From CATOSP01 sp965216155 (lineage in GTDB: Bacteria; Chloroflexota; Dehalococcoidia; Lucifugimonadales; UBA3495), in assembly GCA_965216155.1 (NCBI GenBank), contig CBDCFD010000007.1, forward strand, positions 868,001 to 932,000: DNA of 64,000 nt, written 5' to 3'. The notes below the pieces were generated by a model. It made no database searches. It worked only from the letters and a program-made list of their open reading frames with translations, and had not been told where the DNA came from. The first letter of the stretch is position 1. Each line of letters begins with the position of its first letter. The translations under genes were made by a program, and so were the position numbers. This document shows positions 8,912-17,742 of the stretch, piece by piece.

Positions 8912-10315
8912 TCAGTGGACCGTGACGATAATTGCATCTTCTTCGAGCGCGGTAAGCTTGACCGGCGTTACGCGGTTCCGCAGGTCTTGCCCGCTCACGG
9001 TTTTAACGCGGATGTAGTTATCTGTCAGTCCCCACCATGTCTGCCCACCTTCCCCGCGCCCCGATGACTCCCAGAGCGCCTGTCGGACGCTCCCCAACTG
9101 ACCGAGGCGAAATTCTAACGCTCCGCAACCGGCGATCTCCAGCATTTGGGACGTGCGCTCCTTCTTCACTTGAGCCGGGGTCGTGTCGTCCAGGTAGGCG
9201 GCGCTGGTTCCGGGACGGGGGGAGAAGGGGAAGACGTGCATTCCGCTGAATCGCATCCGCTCCGCAAATTCCCGGCTTGCATGGAACTCGGCTTCGCCCT
9301 CTCCAGGGAAGCCGACTATGACATCGGTGGTGATCCCCGCGTCCGGCATCCGGGTACGCACCAATTCCAAGGTTGATGCGAACTCAGCCGTCGTATAGCG
9401 CCGCCTCATGGCCCGCAACACCGGGTCGCTCCCGCATTGGAGCGGCACATGAAAGTGGGGGCAGAGACGTTTGTCCTGCCACAGGTCCAATAGCGACGGG
9501 GTTATCTCCTGGGCCTGAAGTGAGGATACTCTGATCCTGGGGATGCTCGTCCCTGTCAGTATCTTCTCCAGCAGTCCCGAGAGAGTCATTCCGGGGATGT
9601 CGTAGCCATAGGAGCCAAGTTGAGTCCCGGTCAGGACCACTTCCTGGAAGCCTTCGCCGCACCGGTCGTTTATCTGTTGGACCAATGCCTCCGGTGGGAT
9701 ACTCTGTTCCCGCCCCCGCACCTTGGGCACGATGCAGTAGGCGCAGACCTGGTTGCAACCTTCCTGAATCTTTACCATCGCCCGGTTGCGGGCGGGCGGA
9801 GGCCGGAGGCCGTCCTTGTCGGTTGTGTGTGGGGACTCTCCGGCGTTGTTATCAGGAAACGAGATGGGGAGAGGCTGACGTGCGCCGATACCGAGGCCAT
9901 CGAGGTCCCTGCTGAGGGTCTGAGAAACGAGCGCCGGAATTCGCTCCTTTTCCACATTGCCGACGACCAGCCCAACTCCTTCGACCAGGGCCAATTCGTC
10001 CGCGTTCCGCTGGGCATAGCAACCGGTCGCAACGATCAACGCGCCGGGGTTGGAGCGATGGGCCTTGCGAAGTGCTTGCCGGGCCTTGGAGTCGGCGGTG
10101 CTGGTTACGGTGCAAGTGTTGAGCACATACACGTCGGCCGGGGCGCCTGGTCCCACGACCCGGTAACCTGCCTCGACGAACCGCCTGGCAAGCTGGTCGC
10201 TGTCGGCCTGGTTCAGCTTGCAGCCATGGGTCTGGACCGCCACTGTGAGCGGCGTGGCCGCCCCTGGGTTTACGCCGCGGGACCGGGCCGGGTCCGGCAA
10301 ACTATCGTTACTCAT
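8912..10315 (-). CDS. mtaB: Radical-SAM methylthiotransferase (MiaB/MtaB family)
   Basis: Radical-SAM enzyme that most probably adds a methylthio group to t6A37 of tRNAs, 467 residues. The N-terminal UPF0004 domain begins TVAVQTHGCKLNQADSDQ, with further cysteines in NTCTVT and ATGCYAQ. The radical-SAM cluster motif is CNQVCAYC. A C-terminal TRAM-like domain follows. GCKLNQ and the overall length favour MtaB over MiaB. The start at 10315 is chosen because its ATG overlaps the end of the upstream gene (GATGAGTAA), giving coupling; the longer frame only reads through that gene. Confidence 0.9.
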   Translation of the reverse strand: MSNDSLPDPARSRGVNPGAATPLTVAVQTHGCKLNQADSDQLARRFVEAGYRVVGPGAPADVYVLNTCTVTSTADSKARQALRKAHRSNPGALIVATGCYAQRNADELALVEGVGLVVGNVEKERIPALVSQTLSRDLDGLGIGARQPLPISFPDNNAGESPHTTDKDGLRPPPARNRAMVKIQEGCNQVCAYCIVPKVRGREQSIPPEALVQQINDRCGEGFQEVVLTGTQLGSYGYDIPGMTLSGLLEKILTGTSIPRIRVSSLQAQEITPSLLDLWQDKRLCPHFHVPLQCGSDPVLRAMRRRYTTAEFASTLELVRTRMPDAGITTDVIVGFPGEGEAEFHASREFAERMRFSGMHVFPFSPRPGTSAAYLDDTTPAQVKKERTSQMLEIAGCGALEFRLGQLGSVRQALWESSGRGEGGQTWWGLTDNYIRVKTVSGQDLRNRVTPVKLTALEEDAIIVTVH

Positions 10316-10694
10316 CGACTGGGACCATCTCCCATAAACGCTCCACCGCGTTGGTGATGTCTTCCAGAATGGGGTACAACCGGTCGACCCTTGCGCGGGA
10401 ATCCCGTACTCCCTGGACGATCTCACCGAAGGACCGAAGGCGTTCAAACCCGTTGCGAAGCCTCCGGTCGCGTGTCGCTTCGCCTAATTCCTCGGCAAAG
10501 GCCCGCACAGCCTCATCGCCGTCCAACTCCAGCCCACGGGCCAGTGCAACGCCCTTAACCGCCTGGGTGAGGCTACCCCAGAGCAGGTCTTCCCCCCGGC
10601 TCCAGCGTCCCATGCGGACGTGGTCCAAGGCGTCGCCCAGCAGGCGTAGACTTTGGGACCGGTAGCGCCGGATCCGCCGCGTATCTATGGCCAA
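10308..10694 (-). CDS. PaREP1-like (HEPN-type) protein
   Basis: Small helical protein with the pattern of the PaREP1/PaREP8 family: a repeated-helix core from RYRSQSLRLLGDAL through GEDLLWGSLTQAVKGVALARG, then a second helical half. The family is HEPN-like and best known from archaea and Chloroflexota; its function is not established. The start is uncertain. I favour TTG at 10694, preceded by AAGGGA and by a TAGAAT -10-like box near 10727; the frame is open back to an ATG at 10775, which would overlap the upstream ThDP gene. A second family member at 38-39 kb is interrupted by an IS. Confidence 0.6.
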   Translation of the reverse strand: MAIDTRRIRRYRSQSLRLLGDALDHVRMGRWSRGEDLLWGSLTQAVKGVALARGLELDGDEAVRAFAEELGEATRDRRLRNGFERLRSFGEIVQGVRDSRARVDRLYPILEDITNAVERLWEMVPVDE

Positions 10695-10749
10695 CTCTCT
10701 ATCCCTTACAAACCGATGTGCCTGTATTCTAGCATCCGGCGGCCAAGGA

Positions 10750-12402
10750 TCAGCCCCTCGCGTTTTCCAGTACATGGGGCGTCACCTGGAACGGTGGTGC
10801 GAGATTGGGAATGGGCACTTCGATTACAGCCGGGCGGCCGGCCCGCAAGGCGGTGTGCAACGCATCGCCGAGCCCTTCATGGCCGTCCAGCTTGATTCCC
10901 AGGGCCCCGTATACCTCCGCGAGTTGGGCGAAATCAGGGTTGTGCAGGCGGGTGCCGATGACCCTGCCGCCGAAACGTTGCTGCTGGTCGTGGTGGGACG
11001 CGCCCAGCAACTCGTTGTTGAACACCAGGGTCACCACGTTGATGCCTTCCTGAACGGCGGTGGCCAACTCACTGGAGGCATACCCGAAGCCGCCATCACC
11101 CGTGGTGGCCACAACCTGCCTGTGGGGGTTGCCGACCTTCGCCCCAAGGGCGGTGGGAAAGGCGTAGCCCAGGGTGGCGAAATAGGAAGACGTGAGATAA
11201 GAGCGGGGCTTCAGGACAGGGTAGGCCAGGTGGCTCCAATAGCCTATGTCGGTGGTGCCCGCCACCATGATGGCGTCGTCATCCAGTTCCCGCCGGATGG
11301 TCTCGATAATCTCCACCTGCAAAGGGGCCATCTCACGTATTTCCCCGTCGGACTGGCGGCGGATGGCGGTGGTCTCGGCCCCGGTCCATTGGCTGGCGCG
11401 GGTCTTCCCGCCCAGTTCCTCCAGCAAGGCTTGTACGCCCAGCTTGCCGTCGGCGTTGATTCCGATGGTGGTGGAGATGTTCCGGCCCAGCTCTTCGGGG
11501 TCCGCGTCGATCTGGACAAGCTTCTGGTTGGGTTGAATACCCCAGGGGACGCTGGGCGTGAAGAGCATCCGGCTGCCGATGGCCAGGATAACGTCGGCTT
11601 GCGGCAGGGCCATGCGGCCGGGCCCGTGGGCGTAGTAGAAACTGCCAAGGGAAAGGGCGTGGTCTTCGGGGATTGCGCCTTTGCCTTCGGGAGTGGTGAT
11701 TATGGGGGCGTTCAGGGCCTCCGCCAACTCCAGCAACTCCGCCGACAGGTCGGCTTCCCTTGCCCCGCCGCCGGCCCAGATAAGAGGGCGCCGGGCTTGA
11801 CCGAGCAGTTGGGCCGCTTCCCTGATGAGCGCAGGGTCGGGAGGAGTTTTTGCCGGGCCTTCCGGTTCGGGAAGGTCTACGTCTTCGGTCATGGGCAGCA
11901 CGTCCCACGGGACCTCTATCTCCACCGGCCTGGGCCGGCCCGAGGTCAACTGGCGGAAGGCGGATTCGACCATGCCGGGAATCCGCTCCACGGACATGGC
12001 CCGGTCGCGCCACTTGGTCAGGTGCTCGAAGACGTCCAACTGCTCCCCGATTTCGTGAAGGGCGCCACGGTTTTGGCCCAGGTTGTAGCTCTCGATTTGG
12101 CCGGATATCAGCAGGACCGGCGAAGATGTCGCGTAGGCCGTCCCTAGCCCTGCCGTCGCGTTCAAGGCCCCCGGCCCCGGCACCACCAGGGCAACGCCGG
12201 GCTTGCCGGTAGTCCGGGCGTAACCGTCGGCCATGTAGGTGGTCGCCTGCTCGTGCCGGGCCAACACCAGCCGGATGCCCGGTTCGTAGTACAAGGCGTC
12301 GAAAGCGTCCATAATCTGGACGCCGGGCAGTCCGAACACGACTTCGACCCCGTTTCGCGCCAGTGAACCCACCAGCGCCCTGGCCCCGCTCATCTCAGGC
12401 AT
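10750..12402 (-). CDS. Thiamine diphosphate-dependent enzyme (acetolactate synthase/benzoylformate decarboxylase-like)
   Basis: Catalyses a decarboxylation or carboligation of a 2-oxoacid using ThDP, probably as a cytoplasmic multimer; 550 residues. Domain order is PYR (about 1-165, with the catalytic Glu in ARHEQATTYMADGYAR), a central Rossmann domain (about 190-320), then the PP domain with the ThDP-magnesium motif GDGGFGYASSELATA ending at NN. No FAD-specific or regulatory-subunit context is seen, so a true biosynthetic IlvB role is not supported. The ATG at 12402 follows GAGG; upstream in-frame residues come from a repeat element and are not coding. Confidence 0.88.
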   Translation of the reverse strand: MPEMSGARALVGSLARNGVEVVFGLPGVQIMDAFDALYYEPGIRLVLARHEQATTYMADGYARTTGKPGVALVVPGPGALNATAGLGTAYATSSPVLLISGQIESYNLGQNRGALHEIGEQLDVFEHLTKWRDRAMSVERIPGMVESAFRQLTSGRPRPVEIEVPWDVLPMTEDVDLPEPEGPAKTPPDPALIREAAQLLGQARRPLIWAGGGAREADLSAELLELAEALNAPIITTPEGKGAIPEDHALSLGSFYYAHGPGRMALPQADVILAIGSRMLFTPSVPWGIQPNQKLVQIDADPEELGRNISTTIGINADGKLGVQALLEELGGKTRASQWTGAETTAIRRQSDGEIREMAPLQVEIIETIRRELDDDAIMVAGTTDIGYWSHLAYPVLKPRSYLTSSYFATLGYAFPTALGAKVGNPHRQVVATTGDGGFGYASSELATAVQEGINVVTLVFNNELLGASHHDQQQRFGGRVIGTRLHNPDFAQLAEVYGALGIKLDGHEGLGDALHTALRAGRPAVIEVPIPNLAPPFQVTPHVLENARG

Positions 12403-12450
12403 GTCAAACCTCGTCGCATGGCTGTTTTCCGCCAGTATACCGATATTAGA

Positions 12451-12726
12451 GGGTATGTTAGAAGTCCCTTCTCCCGTGGGGAGAGGCTGACAGGGGTATG
12501 TAAAGGCCGCCTTGCCCGAAGGGCAGGAAAAATCCTCCACTTTTCAAAGGGGGGCGGCGCCCCCGTCAGGGGATGCCGGGGGGATTCCCGTAACCCCCGT
12601 GAACTTGGAGTGGTGGGGCGCGCTTGCATACGCTCGCTAATCTCCCCAACATCTCTTTGAAAAGTGGGGGCTTTTATCCTTACCTACCCCTGTCAGCGTG
12701 GGGAGAGGGGACTTCTAACATAACCC
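12451..12726. repeat. 276-bp element with long imperfect terminal inverted repeats
   Basis: The left arm starts GGGTATGTTAGAAGTCCC and continues through GGGGAGAGGCTGACAGGGGTA. The right arm, ending at 12726, is its inverted complement (GGGTTATGTTAGAAGTCCC when reversed). A second inverted pair, CCACTTTTCAAA near 12537 and TTTGAAAAGTGG near 12656, lies inside. The centre holds no gene. It looks like a MITE or a large non-coding hairpin sited just upstream of the ThDP gene. Confidence 0.6.
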
Positions 12727-13045
12727 GCATAGTAGTCCAACATCTTTGCATTGATGGCATACAGAGCATGTATCTTGGCAGGCAGCGGCATTGCTTGACA
12801 TTGCTTAAGGATTGTCAGGCAACCCGGATACTCATCATTTCAAAGGTTTCTGACCAATAGTTCTTTCAGACGAAAATGAAAAGACCCGGCCCGGGGCAAT
12901 CGAACGCTTCCGTACCATTGCTCGTTGTCCTATAATCGTCCCATGATTGGAGCCGCTCCCATAGCCGCACCCGGCGTTCGCCGGGGCCGCGGGGAGGCTC
13001 TGCGGCAAACAGGCCGCTGCACTGCGAATGAACGGTAGAGTTGCC

Positions 13046-13198
13046 ATGTCCAAAAAGGCGTTGACCGGAATCATGGTTTTGGGCCTCCTGCTTGGGAGCA
13101 TGGCCGGTCCTGGCCCGGCCAGCGCGGCAGACGCCGGAGTCGGACCGGGCCGCCCTCGTCGCGCTCTACAACGCCACCAACGGCCCGAACTGGACTAG
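13046..13198 (+). pseudogene. 5' fragment of a secreted LRR-type protein, truncated by an IS
   Basis: The ATG at 13046 opens a signal peptide (MSKKALTGIMVLGLLLGSMA, then an alanine-rich cleavage region ASAADA). One extra base then shifts the frame into ESDRAALVALYNATNGPNW, the characteristic start of the mature domain of Chloroflexota leucine-rich-repeat surface proteins. The sequence ends abruptly at the IS boundary at 13198. It is on the opposite strand to the LRR remnant at 16.9-17.7 kb, so two different genes are involved. Bases 12727-13045 hold nothing I recognise. Confidence 0.7.
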
Positions 13199-14628
13199 CA
13201 GGCTGCTGAAAAACCCGGCGTGGCCCGACAGTCCAGAGGGAACGGGTTAAAATAGGATCACCCTGGACGCCACCCTGGACGGAGGTTGAGCCGATGCGCG
13301 GGAGATATGATTCACAGGTGACTATGCTGGCCTTCATTGACCTGGAAATGCGAGGACCTGGAAACGCGAGCGCCAACGGATCATCCCCTGCGTGTTATCA
13401 AGATGCTGGCGGACCAAGCCCTGAAGGCGCTATCCCCGGACCCGGACCGGATGTACGCCAATGTGGGCCGTCCGTCGATCCCGCCCGAGCGGCTGCTGAA
13501 GTCGTCATTGCTGATTGCCCTGTACTCGGTGCGCAGTGAACGGGCATTCTGCGAACAGTTGGACTACAACCTCCTCTTCCGGTGGTTTCTGGATATGAAC
13601 CTGATTGAGCCCAGCTTCGATGCCACCACCTTCACCAAGAACCGGGAGCGGCTGCTGAGGCACGGAGTGGGCCAGGCTTTGTTCGGCGAGGTGGTGCTGG
13701 AAGCGGAGCGGCAGGGCCTGCTGCCGGACGAGCGCTTCACGGTGGATGGAACCCTGATTGAGGCGGCAGCCAGCCTGAAGAGCTTCAAACCCAAGGACGG
13801 TGATCCGCCCAGGGCAACCGATGCCGACCCGGGCAACCCCTCGGTTGACTTCCATGGGGAACGGCGCAGCAATGCCACCCACCAAAGCCACCCACCAAAG
13901 CACTACGGACCCGGAGGCCCGGTTGCTGCGCAAGGGTAAAGGCAAGAAGGCCAGGCTGGTGTTCATGGCCCACGCCCTGATGGAAAACCGGCATGGAATG
14001 CTGGTGGACTTTCAGACCACCCGAGCGACGGGTACGGCGGAGCGGGATATTGTGCCGGAACTGTTGGAGCAAGCCCGGGGACGGGGCTTTCATCCCAGAA
14101 CGCTGGGCGGAGACAAAGGCTGCGACACCCGGGACTGCGTGGCGGACCTGCGGCGGCGCGGGGTAACGCCGCACGTCGCGCAGAACAACAAGGGGCGGTC
14201 CAGCGCCATTGATGGCCGGACCACCCGGCATACTGGGTACGCGGTCAGCCAGCGGATTCGGAAACGGGTTTCGGAAACGGGTTGAGGAGATCTTTGGCTG
14301 GATGAAGACCGTGGGAGGATTCCGGCGGACCCGTTACCGGGGATTGGACCGGACTGGTCTGGCGGGGAACTTGGTGGCCACGGCCTACAACCTGGTTCGG
14401 ATGGCCAAGCTGCTGGGGCAGGCGGCGGCAACTCCGGAAGCCCGGATGGCATGACCTGACAATGGGCTAGCTGGGTCTAGCTATGCCCGGTGCCCCCAAG
14501 AGGGCCGGTCCGCGAAGCCGAAGGGGCTGAAAGTCCCGTGTGAACGGCACAATTTCCTCCAACAGGACCCGGGCATCAACGACTTGACCCGTCGATTCCG
14601 GACGTGAACACCTTTGTTCAGCAGCCTG
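13199..14628 (+). mobile_element. IS of the IS5/IS1182 type (DUF772 transposase)
   Basis: A complete-looking insertion sequence of about 1.43 kb. The left end is CAGGCTGCTGAA at 13199, and the right end is the inverted copy TTCAGCAGCCTG at 14617-14628. It interrupts the LRR gene fragment at TGGACTAG. The IS701 element sits directly beyond its right end; CTAG at 13195-13198 and CTAG at 16138-16141 may be the original target duplication, separated by that second insertion. Confidence 0.8.
13294..14454 (+). pseudogene. Transposase (DUF772/DDE), broken by three tandem duplications
   Basis: The frame starts MRGRYDSQVTMLAFIDLE, then an imperfect 16-bp tandem duplication (13339-13370) shifts into PTDHPLRVIKMLADQAL. 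A 13-bp exact duplication (13875-13900) shifts before TTDPEARLLRKGKGKK. Another 13-bp exact duplication (14257-14282) shifts before VEEIFGWMK. Removing one copy of each restores a continuous DDE transposase, with catalytic-type segments near FTVDGTLIEA, LGGDKGCDT and EEIFGWMK. The protein cannot be made from this copy. Confidence 0.85.
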
Positions 14629-14805
14629 TTAGTATTACAACGACGGTTCAAGGAGGGGTGTCCGGGGATGTACGAAGGGCGGCTCTACGCTTGGCATGGG
14701 AGCGTCTGGCCCGCTCGTTGCATTCTTGCGTCTCCTCCAGCCACCGCAGCAGTTCAGCCGGCCCGAACCGTTCCCAGGGCAGCATCTCCCGCACCACCCG
14801 GTAGA

Positions 14806-14829
14806 CCCCCGTTTACACGAGGGCAGGCT
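14806..14829 (-). repeat. 24-bp palindromic mini-element (creates a stop codon)
   Basis: On the minus strand the unit starts AGCCTGCCCTCGTG, is followed by TAAA and ends ACGGGGG. Deleting exactly 24 bases joins GAGACCGCA to GTCTACCGG and reopens the transposase frame (ETA-VYRVVREML). It differs from the other copies mainly in the hairpin loop. Confidence 0.75.
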
Positions 14830-16066
14830 CTGCGGTCTCGTGATCCGGGGCATCTTTTTCCCCCCAAGCCTGTTGCAGGCTCAGCAGAAACGCTCCGCCC
14901 AGCAGGCATAGGGCGACGTGATGATGCCATCCCGCCCAGAGCCTGCCCCGTACTGGATACGGGGTGCGGGTCTCGTACTCGTCCAGCCCCACGTTGCTCT
15001 TCTCCGTCTCGAACTCCGTTTCTATGCGCCACCGGGAGCCACCCACGTATGCCAGGGTCTCCAGGGGAGTATCCTCCGGATCGTTGGACAGGTAGTAGCG
15101 GGTCTCGCTGCCGTCCAGGTTCCGGCGGTAAATGGCCCAGTGGATTTCGCCAGGCTTCCGCCTGCTGGTTGGACGCACCCTCTGAGCGCTGAACAGGTAG
15201 CTGCGGGGACCCTGGCTTCCCTCGGCCACCGTAATCTCACGCCAGGCCTCCTCCGGCAATTCATCACTGCGCTCCTCCATGGTGCGCCGCTGCCCGCCCA
15301 CCAGCCTGGGCTTGCGGGGACGCCCGGTCCCCTGATGCTCCGGACTGGTCCAGGCTGGCTCCAGCGGCCAGACCGTGGCGCCGCCGGGAACGTCCAGCAC
15401 GTAGCGCATCCCCAGCGCCGCCAGTCCCTCGCGGAAGGACGGCGACATCCCGAAGGCGTCGTCCCCCGCAACCCATCCGGCCCTCAGATGTCCCCGCTCC
15501 AAGGCCCGCTCCACCATCTTCAGCGCCAATTGGGTCTTCGACCGGTAGCCCTGCCTCTCCTCCGGAACCCCCGCCGGCTCACACCGGTCTTTGTCCGAGG
15601 TCCAGCTCTCCGGCAGATAAAGCCGTTTGTCCACCAGGGCCCGTCCCAGCGGGCTGACGTAGGCGAGGAACATTCCGGCCTGGCAGCTGGCCACCTTGCC
15701 CAGCCTCCCGCAGTACTGACGGGCCACTCCCACGGACTTCCTGCCCTGCTTCGGGAAGTCGCTGCCGTCCAGCACCCACACCGCATCCGGATGTCCAAGC
15801 CGGGGTCCCAGGTACTCTTGAAGGCGTCCTATGACTGTGTCGTCATCCCAGGGGGATTCAGCGAGAAACCGCTGCATCACCCTGGCTGACGCGGGAACCG
15901 TCTCCGACAGATTCTCGGCGTTGCGCCGCTCCCCGGACTGTACCAGGAGAGCCTGGAGGTAATGGCGGCTGTGGTCCCGCGCTTCCCTGCGGCCAAACAG
16001 CGGAGCGAAGTAAGCGTGAAAATCCTGAAAGGCCCCGTACACCTGCTCGAAAACCGCAGCATCCAC
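14813..16066 (-). CDS. IS701-family transposase, C-terminally truncated
   Basis: DDE transposase of 417 residues. Recognisable segments are DAVWVLDGSDFPKQG, GWVAGDDAFG (catalytic Asp region) and ETEFETEKSNVGLDEYE (catalytic Glu region). Two 24-bp palindromes have entered the gene. The one at 14940-14963 adds eight codons in frame between YETR-T and WAGWHHH. The one at 14806-14829 supplies the TAA that now ends the protein. Without it the frame would run on through VYRVVREMLPWERFGPAELL to a native TGA at 14648, about 47 residues further. Activity is doubtful because the tail is lost. Confidence 0.88.
   Translation of the reverse strand: MDAAVFEQVYGAFQDFHAYFAPLFGRREARDHSRHYLQALLVQSGERRNAENLSETVPASARVMQRFLAESPWDDDTVIGRLQEYLGPRLGHPDAVWVLDGSDFPKQGRKSVGVARQYCGRLGKVASCQAGMFLAYVSPLGRALVDKRLYLPESWTSDKDRCEPAGVPEERQGYRSKTQLALKMVERALERGHLRAGWVAGDDAFGMSPSFREGLAALGMRYVLDVPGGATVWPLEPAWTSPEHQGTGRPRKPRLVGGQRRTMEERSDELPEEAWREITVAEGSQGPRSYLFSAQRVRPTSRRKPGEIHWAIYRRNLDGSETRYYLSNDPEDTPLETLAYVGGSRWRIETEFETEKSNVGLDEYETRTPYPVRGRLWAGWHHHVALCLLGGAFLLSLQQAWGEKDAPDHETAEPALV
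14940..14963 (+). repeat. 24-bp palindromic mini-element (in-frame insertion)
   Basis: The unit starts AGCCTGCCCCGTACTGGA and ends TACGGG; the core CCCGTA-CTGGA-TACGGG is a hairpin. It matches the intergenic copy at 8828-8851 at 22 of 24 positions. Removing it from the transposase restores a contiguous YETRTWAGWHHH. Confidence 0.75.
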
Positions 16067-16141
16067 TTCCCTGCCTCACTTGCCCAAGCCTTCCCCAACT
16101 ACCCCGTCATCCTATCATCCCAACCGTCGTTGTAATACTAG

Positions 16142-16199
16142 GAGCCTATCCTAAAAATGGGTAACACCCGCACAAAAAGGGTATTATTAGGATAGGCTC
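16142..16199. mobile_element. 58-bp solo element with IS5-type ends
   Basis: The ends GAGCCTATCCTAAAAA and TTATTAGGATAGGCTC are the same as those of the IS at 17743-18674, but only about 26 bases lie between them. This is a minimal internally deleted, non-autonomous derivative. TTA follows on the right, the target preferred by the parent IS. It lies just downstream of the broken PH-domain gene. Confidence 0.7.
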
Positions 16200-16213
16200 T
16201 TAATCCGCAGACC

Positions 16214-16945
16214 CTACTGGACCAGTTCGCGGATGGACCGGGCAAGGGGGCTGGGTTGTCTATCTCCTGCATTTGCACCTTGTGGCGGCTGCCGATGCCG
16301 CTGGCCACCACCACGCTGCCCCGGGCCGTTATCATCTCGATGAAGCTCCGGGCCTCGGATATGGAGTTGATGGAATGCACCGGTATCTCGGTGGTTTCCA
16401 GCCAGGCGAAGCGGTACATGTTCACCACCCGGCGGTCAGTGACGAAGTAGCTGGTATGGTGGTTCACCCAGTACCGGAAAATCCCCCGGAAGTAGAGGTA
16501 CATGGCTACCAGGAAAGGCGCGAAAGGGTAGGCGTAGGGCAGAGTGGTAAACTCCAGGAGGTAGCCCGCCGCGGCGAACAGGGGGAGGCTCAACCCAATC
16601 CTGGCGAAGGCCGGCTTCATCGAGGGGTGGCGCAGCGCCAGCGTCCGCTCCCCGGGCAGGAGGTCCAGCCGGGGCCGGGACCCTACCACGCTGAGGTATA
16701 TCCCGGCGAGGACTATGACCGCCCCCCACCAGCAGTATCGACAGCGCGGCCCAGGGGGACAGTTCGGAGTCGGACAGCAAGACCGCGCCCGCCACGAGGA
16801 ATGGCGAGCCAACCAGCACGCTCATTGCCACGCGGAAAACGACCGAGACAAGCCGGGGGAGTCCCCCCGTATTGCCCGGGGCGACCGGGGCCGGTTGGGA
16901 CAATGCCTCGGGCGGGGACGCTGCTCCGGTTTCCTGCGCAGCCAT
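16214..16945 (-). pseudogene. PH-domain (bacterial DUF304-type) membrane protein, frameshifted
   Basis: The N-terminus is MAAQETGAASPPEALSQPAP, followed by a transmembrane hairpin (LVSVVFRVAMSVLVGSPFLV, then ALSILLVGG). A one-base expansion in a G run near 16727 shifts the frame into AVIVLAGIYLSVVGSRP, a second membrane pair, and the PH-like core RYWVNHHTSYFVTDRRVVN, TEIPVHSINSI, GSVVVASGIGSRHKVQMQEI. A further one-base loss near 16247 hides the native ending ARSIRELVQ and its stop at 16214. The protein would have been a roughly 240-residue membrane protein of unknown role. The two indels break it. Confidence 0.75.
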
Positions 16946-16947
16946 AT

Positions 16948-17742
16948 CTATTTCCCTCTGGCCGATTGAATGGCGGTGGACAGCAGCGTCAGCCCTATGC
17001 CAATGAGAGCCAGCGTTACCGGGTCAAAAAGCCAGGACATCCCGGCGGCGGCCCCCGAAGCCGCGGTGGTAGAGTTTACGAAGAAGCCCCGCCGCAACTC
17101 CGGGGGCGGCGCGGGCGCCTCAGCCTTCCCGTCAACTCCCGTCCCGGAGGACGTTTCTCTTGGCGCCCCCGGATTTCCGCCCCCTGCCGACGGCCCCGAC
17201 AGGGAGACGATTTCCAGCGTGGCCCCATAAGTGAGGTTCTCCTGGGGGAACGTGGAATTTACGAACCATACATCCGTTGAGTACACCCCCGGCCCAGCTG
17301 GATGGCCTTGTCGTTGATGCTCACCGTCACGCTTACGGATTGACCGCCCGCCAGGGGCCCGCCGCCGGGCGACGCGCTCACCCAGTCCTCGGATACAATT
17401 GTCTCCCAGTCGATGCTTGCCGCGTTCGAGGACTTGTTGGTCAATCTCACTACTTTGCTCGACGAGCGAAAGGGGCCTCCCACCAGCCCGGAGGCGGCCA
17501 CGTTTCCCGGATTCAGAGATATTTCCAGCGTTCCCCCGGCGTCGGCGTTGGCGTCAATGTGGGCCGGGGCATCGGCGTCACCGTGACTTCGCAGAACGGC
17601 AGTCCAAGAGTAGAAAGGTCATTATCAGACACGGCCACGGCCCGCAGCCCTTCAGGTATGCACCCGCTTAGCCGGTTGTTATCGATTCGCAAAACTTGTA
17701 GGTTGGAGAGCCTGCCCAGTTCGGGCGGTATCGGCCCACTTA
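16948..17742 (-). pseudogene. 3' part of an LRR cell-surface protein with C-terminal anchor, decayed
   Basis: Read on the minus strand from the IS boundary: LSGPIPPELGRLSNLQVLRI and NNRLSGCIPEGLRAV are leucine-rich repeats of the IPPELG type. A threonine-proline linker (TPMPRPTLTPTPTP) follows, then a beta-rich domain (LEISLNPGNVAASGLVGG; FVNSTFPQENLTYGATLEI) and a C-terminal transmembrane helix near FDPVTLALIGIGLTLLS ending SARGK. One-base deletions near 17541 (G run) and near 17292 break the frame. Its N-terminal half is cut off by the two IS copies at 17743-19558. Probably a secreted, membrane-anchored protein. Confidence 0.75.

Larger units (their letters stand above)
14633..16137 (-). 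mobile_element. IS701-family insertion sequence
   Basis: An element of about 1.5 kb with perfect terminal repeats TATTACAACGACGGTT at both ends (14633 onward and, inverted, up to 16137). The flanking tetranucleotides are TTAG on the left and CTAG on the right, compatible with a diverged YTAR-type target duplication. It abuts the IS at 13199-14628. Its single transposase gene has been altered twice by 24-bp palindromic insertions. Confidence 0.8.

Noticed and set aside
10687..12147. A 486-codon plus-strand open frame
   Set aside because: It is antisense to the ThDP enzyme, glycine-rich, and a product of GC-rich third positions. The minus-strand gene has complete catalytic motifs.
17707..17722. 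AGAGCCTGCCCAGTTCGG as another copy of the 24-bp palindrome
   Set aside because: It is part of the LRR coding sequence (LGRLSN on the minus strand) and lacks the hairpin and the GGGG end.
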